NCBI GenBank assembly: GCA_017459225.1
Contig: JAFUDL010000328.1
Coordinates: forward strand, 1-10,007
Direction: 5' to 3'
Length of the DNA: 10,007 nt
DNA from: Kiritimatiellia bacterium
GTDB taxonomy: Bacteria > Verrucomicrobiota > Kiritimatiellia > RFP12 > UBA1067
Position numbers and translations under genes: made by a program. Positions 6,541 to 10,007 of the stretch are shown piece after piece; positions within the stretch are counted from its first letter, which is position 1; each line of letters begins with the position of its first letter. Under the pieces are notes generated by a model, which saw only the letters and a list, made by a program, of their open reading frames with translations, made no database searches and was not told the origin of the DNA.

Positions 6541-8778
6541 ATGAGCAAGAAGAAGAACAGTTCCGAAAACGAGCCGCCAAGCCTATTTGACAATCTAGAC
6601 CTTTTCGCGCCGATGGAGAAGGCGAAGGGCGCAGACGACCAGGAAAAGAAGGAGAAAAATGAGAAGCCGCGGACAGCAGAGCCGGCGAAGGCGTCTGCCG
6701 TGCCGCCTGCGCCCCCGCCGCCGAGAAATCCCGTGGCGCCGGCTGGAGGCGGACTCACCGGGCATGGTCCGCTGCGCGACCTCTACGATTTCAACTTCAG
6801 GGAATATTCGGCGTACGTGATCTGCAACCGCGCGATACCCAGCGTGGAGGACGGCCTCAAGCCCGTGCAGCGCCGCATTCTCCATTCGCTCTGGGAGAAG
6901 GACGACGGGCGCTTCACCAAGGTGGCCAACATCGTGGGCCACGCCATGCAGTACCATCCCCACGGCGACGCCTCGATCGGCGACGCCCTCGTGGTGCTCG
7001 CCAACAAGCTCTGGGGCAAGGGCAAGGGATACCTCATCGACGGCCAGGGAAACTTCGGCGACCTCTTCACCGGAATGCCCGCCGCCGCCCCGAGGTACAT
7101 CGAGTGCCGTCTCGCGGAGCTCGCGCGCAAGGAGGTGTTCAACCCCAAGACCACCGAGTTCACGCCCAGCTACGACGGACGCAACAAGGAGCCCGTGCTG
7201 CTGCCGGCGAAGATTCCGCTGCTTCTGATGCTCGGCGCGGACGGCATCGCGGTGGGGCTTTCGACGGCGATTCTGCCTCACAACTTCATCGAGCTTCTCG
7301 AGGCTGAGATCGCCATCATCCAGAAGAAGCCGTTCACGCTGTACCCCGACTTCCAGCTCGGCGGCGTGATGGACGTCTCGGAGTACGAGGATGGCCTGGG
7401 CAAGGTGAAGGTGCGCGCCGTCATCGAAGCGCGCGACAAGAACAAGCTCGTCATCACGCAGCTCCCCTGGGGCGAGACGACCGACTCCATCTCCGCCTCC
7501 ATCGAAGAGGCCATCAAGAAGAAGAAGGTCATGGTGCGCAAGATCCACGACCTCACTTCGAGCGAAGTGCAGATCGAGCTGGAGCTGCAGGCCGGCGCCT
7601 CGCAGGAGAAGGTGAAGAGCGCGCTCTTCGCGTTCACCACGTGCGAGAAGTCGGTGGCGAGCCGCCCGATCGTGCTCGACGCAGGTCGCCCGCGCGCGAT
7701 GAGCATCACGCAGATTCTCCAGAAGAACGTTGAGCGCCTGATGTATCTCACGAAGCGCGAGCAGGAGATCCGCCTCGCCGAGCTCGACGACCTGTTCCAC
7801 GCGCGCACGCTCGACCGCATCTTCATCGAGGAGCGCATCTACAAGCGCATCGAGAAGGAGAAGACGTACGAGGGCGTGCAGCAGACCGTTATCGAGGGAT
7901 TCAAGCCGTTCCGCAAGGAACTGCGGCGCGACATAACGCTGGACGACGTGGAGCGCCTGCTGCAGATCAAGATCCGCCGCATCTCGCAGTTCGACATCGA
8001 CAAGAACCGCGAGGAGATCGAGAACGTGCTCAAGGAGGAGGCCCAGGTGCGCGACAACCTCGTGCATCTGCGCGCCTTCGTGGTCAAGTACCTCAAGGGA
8101 CTCATCAAGCAGTACGCGAAGCGCTACCCGCGCTGCACGAAGATCGCGCAGGGTGCGTTCAGGGAGGTGGACGTGAGGGCCATCACCGCGAGCGAGCTCA
8201 CCATCCGCTACGACAAGGAGAACCACTTCGTGGGCGCGGGGCTGCGCGGCGGCGAGGAGCTCTTCAAGTGCTCGTCGCTCGACAGGCTCGTCTTCGTGTG
8301 GAAGGACGGCCGCTACAAGATGGCGCCGCCCTCCGACAAGATCTTCGTGGATAAGGACCTTCTCGAGGTCTTCCTCTTCAATCCCGAGAAGGACCGCGAC
8401 CGCGAGTTCTCATGCGTGTACGAGGAGCCCCTCTACGGCTTCTCATACGTGAAGCGCTTCACGTTCGGCGGAATGATCAACAACAAGGAGTACCGCCTTG
8501 CGCCAGAGAAGAGCAAGGTGCTCTTCTTCGCGGATGGATGCCCCGAGAAGCTGTACGTCAAGTTCAAGCCGGCGAAGAACCAGAAGATCCACCAGATGCT
8601 CTTCCAGCCGCTAGAGCTGGTGGACAAGGGAGCTGGCGAGAAGCGTCCGGTCGTTGAGGTGCGCGGCGCATCGGCGCGCGGCATCCAGCTGACCACAAAG
8701 GCAATCGCGCGAATCGCGTCCACGAAGGGCGCTTGGTGGGACGACGCCGAAGCTGCCGCAAAGGGCGTGTTGTTGTAA
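6541..8778 (+). CDS. parC: DNA topoisomerase IV subunit A (ParC-like type IIA topoisomerase)
   Basis: The 745-residue protein is the DNA-cleaving subunit of a type IIA topoisomerase, which with a ParE/GyrB-type ATPase would decatenate or relax DNA. The cleavage core starts near residue 76. DGLKPVQRRIL (104-114) and YHPHGDASIGDALV (138-151) belong to the winged-helix region, Tyr186 in AAAPRYIECRLAE is the catalytic tyrosine, next to Arg185, and EPVLLPAKIPLLLMLGADGI (217-236) follows. A coiled-coil and gate region covers about 385-530. The wording of these motifs resembles Bacteroidetes/PVC ParC more than proteobacterial GyrA. No GyrA box (QRRGGRG) is present, and only about 190 residues remain for the C-terminal domain, against about 250-330 for a full beta-pinwheel. 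Residues 1-75 form an extra tail, Lys/Glu-rich and then Pro-rich. Only a weak AGG (6527-6529) precedes the start. No ParE gene is adjacent. A second GyrA-type paralog is a possible alternative label. Confidence 0.85.
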   Translation: MSKKKNSSENEPPSLFDNLDLFAPMEKAKGADDQEKKEKNEKPRTAEPAKASAVPPAPPPPRNPVAPAGGGLTGHGPLRDLYDFNFREYSAYVICNRAIPSVEDGLKPVQRRILHSLWEKDDGRFTKVANIVGHAMQYHPHGDASIGDALVVLANKLWGKGKGYLIDGQGNFGDLFTGMPAAAPRYIECRLAELARKEVFNPKTTEFTPSYDGRNKEPVLLPAKIPLLLMLGADGIAVGLSTAILPHNFIELLEAEIAIIQKKPFTLYPDFQLGGVMDVSEYEDGLGKVKVRAVIEARDKNKLVITQLPWGETTDSISASIEEAIKKKKVMVRKIHDLTSSEVQIELELQAGASQEKVKSALFAFTTCEKSVASRPIVLDAGRPRAMSITQILQKNVERLMYLTKREQEIRLAELDDLFHARTLDRIFIEERIYKRIEKEKTYEGVQQTVIEGFKPFRKELRRDITLDDVERLLQIKIRRISQFDIDKNREEIENVLKEEAQVRDNLVHLRAFVVKYLKGLIKQYAKRYPRCTKIAQGAFREVDVRAITASELTIRYDKENHFVGAGLRGGEELFKCSSLDRLVFVWKDGRYKMAPPSDKIFVDKDLLEVFLFNPEKDRDREFSCVYEEPLYGFSYVKRFTFGGMINNKEYRLAPEKSKVLFFADGCPEKLYVKFKPAKNQKIHQMLFQPLELVDKGAGEKRPVVEVRGASARGIQLTTKAIARIASTKGAWWDDAEAAAKGVLL

Positions 8779-8785
8779 GCTGGTC

Positions 8786-8814
8786 TCGCTTTCCTCAGAG
8801 GATTATGGTAAAAT
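8786..8814 (+). promoter_or_regulatory. Extended -10 promoter for the second ETF-QO-like gene
   Basis: TAAAAT (8809-8814) preceded by TGG (8806-8808) makes an extended -10 box about 25 bases before ATG 8839. The -35 position (about 8786-8791, TCGCTT) is poor, which is tolerable for extended -10 promoters. The inverted repeat TCCTC-A-GAGGA (8792-8802) falls in the spacer and could be an operator. The placement in a 60-base gap after a TAA stop and the resemblance to the TGGTATAAT box before the topoisomerase gene support the call. Confidence 0.5.
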
Positions 8815-8838
8815 AGGGCATCACACGGAGATAGCCAG

Positions 8839-9984
8839 ATGATTGAAACAGACATTCTTGTCGTGGGGGCGGGTCCTGTAGGGCTTGCCGCCGCGATCGC
8901 GCTCAGGCGCAGGGCGAGCGGCGAGAAGCCGCGCGTCGTGGTGCTTGACAAGGGCCGTTCGCCCGGCTCGCATGTCCTTTCCGGCGCCATTGTGGATCCC
9001 AGCGGCTTCAAGGGGCTGCTCACCGACGAGGAGGTGGCGAAGCTGCCGTGCGAGGCGAAGGTGGTGAAGGAGTCGTTCCGCTGCAACATGACGCGCGGCT
9101 TCTCCGTGAAGATTCCCTGGGTGCCGCAGCTGATGAGCTCGAAGGACTTCCCTGTGGTGTCGCTCACGAAGGTGACGGCCTATCTCGCGCAGATAGCGCA
9201 GAAGGAGGGCGCGGAGGTTTACACGGGCTACGCGGTCACGGAGCTCGTCGAGAAGGACGGGCGCATAGTCGGCGCGCGCACGGGCGAGAAGGGGCTCGAC
9301 AAGAACGGCGCCAAGAAGAGCAACTATCTTGCGTCCGAGGAGATACGCGCGAAGGTCACGGTGCTCGCGGAAGGCGGCTGCGGCATCCTCACCGACAAGC
9401 TGATCGCGGAAAAGAAGCTTCAGGGTGTGCGCCCGCCAACATACGCCATCGCCATCAAGGAGCTGATCGAGGTTCCGTCCGGCACGCAGACCGCTGGCGA
9501 GGTGATGCACACGTTCGGCTGGCCGGCCGACTTCAACACGTACGGCGGCGGGTTCGTGTACCACGTCTCCGAGACTCAGGTGATGGTGGGCTATGCGTAC
9601 GCGCTCGACTACGCGCGCGCCGAGATCGATCCGTTCAGGCTTTTCCGCCGCTTCAAGTCGTCTAGCGCGGTTGCGCCGCACATCAAGGGCGGGAAGTCCG
9701 TGGCATACGGAGCGAAGGTGATTCCCGAGGGCGGCTTCTACTCAGTGCCAACGCCATACGTGCCGGGGTGCCTGATCGTGGGCGACGGCGCGGGGCTTGT
9801 GGACTCCCTTCGCATCAAGGGCGTGCACATCGCGTTCCAGAGCGCGCAGGCAGCGGCGGCCGCGATACTCGGCGAGCTTGCGGGCTCTGGCGAGGCGGGG
9901 CCAAAGTACTTCGAGCTTCTGAAGTCCACGACTGGGTGGAAGGAGATGGAGCGCGTGAGGAACGTGCGCGCGTCGTTCTCCTGA
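8839..9984 (+). CDS. ETF:quinone oxidoreductase/FixC-like flavoprotein, apparently truncated by an in-frame TGA
   Basis: The 381-residue product has the canonical ETF-QO FAD domain: VVGAGPVGLAAA (8-19), VVVLDKG (33-39), GSHVLSGAIVDP (43-54), the quinone/FAD-domain stretches TYAIAIKEL (201-209), HTFGWPADFNTYGGGFVYHV (224-243) and GGKSVAYGAKVIPEGG (284-299), and the closing FAD motif IVGDGAGLVDSLRIKGVH (313-330). Such proteins pass electrons from electron-transfer flavoprotein to membrane quinone. The family normally continues for about 170-200 more residues carrying the [4Fe-4S] cluster, and even the ferredoxin-less FixC is about 430 residues. Here the frame ends at TGA 9982-9984 after RVRNVRASFS. 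The same frame then reads GMPYGVM to the window edge, which looks like continued family sequence. The gene may be a recent nonsense pseudogene, a shortened functional version, or a sequence error. ATG 8839 is supported by GGAG (8827-8830) 8 bases upstream. The gene has its own promoter and is not coupled to the topoisomerase gene. Confidence 0.85.
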   Translation: MIETDILVVGAGPVGLAAAIALRRRASGEKPRVVVLDKGRSPGSHVLSGAIVDPSGFKGLLTDEEVAKLPCEAKVVKESFRCNMTRGFSVKIPWVPQLMSSKDFPVVSLTKVTAYLAQIAQKEGAEVYTGYAVTELVEKDGRIVGARTGEKGLDKNGAKKSNYLASEEIRAKVTVLAEGGCGILTDKLIAEKKLQGVRPPTYAIAIKELIEVPSGTQTAGEVMHTFGWPADFNTYGGGFVYHVSETQVMVGYAYALDYARAEIDPFRLFRRFKSSSAVAPHIKGGKSVAYGAKVIPEGGFYSVPTPYVPGCLIVGDGAGLVDSLRIKGVHIAFQSAQAAAAAILGELAGSGEAGPKYFELLKSTTGWKEMERVRNVRASFS

Positions 9985-10007
9985 GGCATGCCGTACGGCG
10001 TGATGGC

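Noticed and set aside
6595..8226. Antisense open frame of 543 codons opposite the topoisomerase gene
   Set aside because: Long minus-strand frames occur opposite most genes here because strong G/C preference at third codon positions removes stops. The translation is rich in Leu, Arg, His and Val with no recognisable domain, while the + strand encodes a clear type IIA topoisomerase.
9982..10007. UGA read as selenocysteine with a downstream SECIS hairpin
   Set aside because: A 6-bp stem (9987-9992 with 9997-10002) with loop GTAC does follow the TGA, but the loop begins only 8 bases after it, closer than bacterial SECIS elements normally sit. The family has Lys/Arg at this position, and ETF-QO is not a known selenoprotein.
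9985..10007. Hairpin after the last stop as an intrinsic terminator
   Set aside because: The palindromes GGCATGCC and GCCGTACGGC overlap and can fold, but no T-run is visible before the window ends. The same bases read as family-like coding sequence.

Overview
The window is a GC-rich (roughly 60%), gene-dense bacterial stretch with every recognisable gene on the + strand. The gene content points to a diderm, most likely of the PVC group (Kiritimatiellota, Verrucomicrobiota or Lentisphaerota). The pointers are an ExbD next to a membrane-anchored squalene-cyclase-like toroid protein of a kind familiar from planctomycete and verrucomicrobial genomes, a Bacteroidetes/PVC-style topoisomerase IV A subunit, and ETF:quinone oxidoreductase-like flavoproteins. 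The phylum assignment is an inference from family resemblance, not from a marker gene or a search.

Positions 1-6439 look like one long co-directional transcription unit with gaps of 28 bases or fewer. It holds the tail of an unidentified gene (1-72), exbD (83-478), a TonB-like-layout protein with one membrane helix, a Pro-rich linker and a C-terminal alpha/alpha toroid (506-2155), a LolC/LolE-type permease (2163-3389), the LolD ATPase (3389-4060, overlapping the permease stop by one base), an ETF-QO-like flavoprotein with a C-terminal iron-sulfur domain (4089-5942), and ruvC with a GTG start (5948-6439). The first part is envelope business: proton-motive-force transduction to the periplasm and lipoprotein release. 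The last two genes are redox and recombination functions that share the transcript.

After a 101-base gap with a clear sigma70-type promoter (TTGACC, 18 bases, TATAAT with an extended -10) comes a topoisomerase IV subunit A gene (parC-like, 6541-8778). It has an unusual 75-residue N-terminal tail and a short C-terminal domain. A second, weaker extended -10 promoter lies in the next 60-base gap and precedes a second ETF-QO-like gene (8839-9984).

That last gene is the oddest item. Its 381-residue product matches the ETF-QO FAD/quinone domain well, but it stops at a TGA exactly where the family, and the paralog earlier in the window, continue. The reading frame stays open after the TGA with family-like residues to the end of the window. 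No RNA genes, insertion sequences, CRISPR arrays or stretches of more than 300 gene-free bases were seen, and no convincing intrinsic terminator was found.
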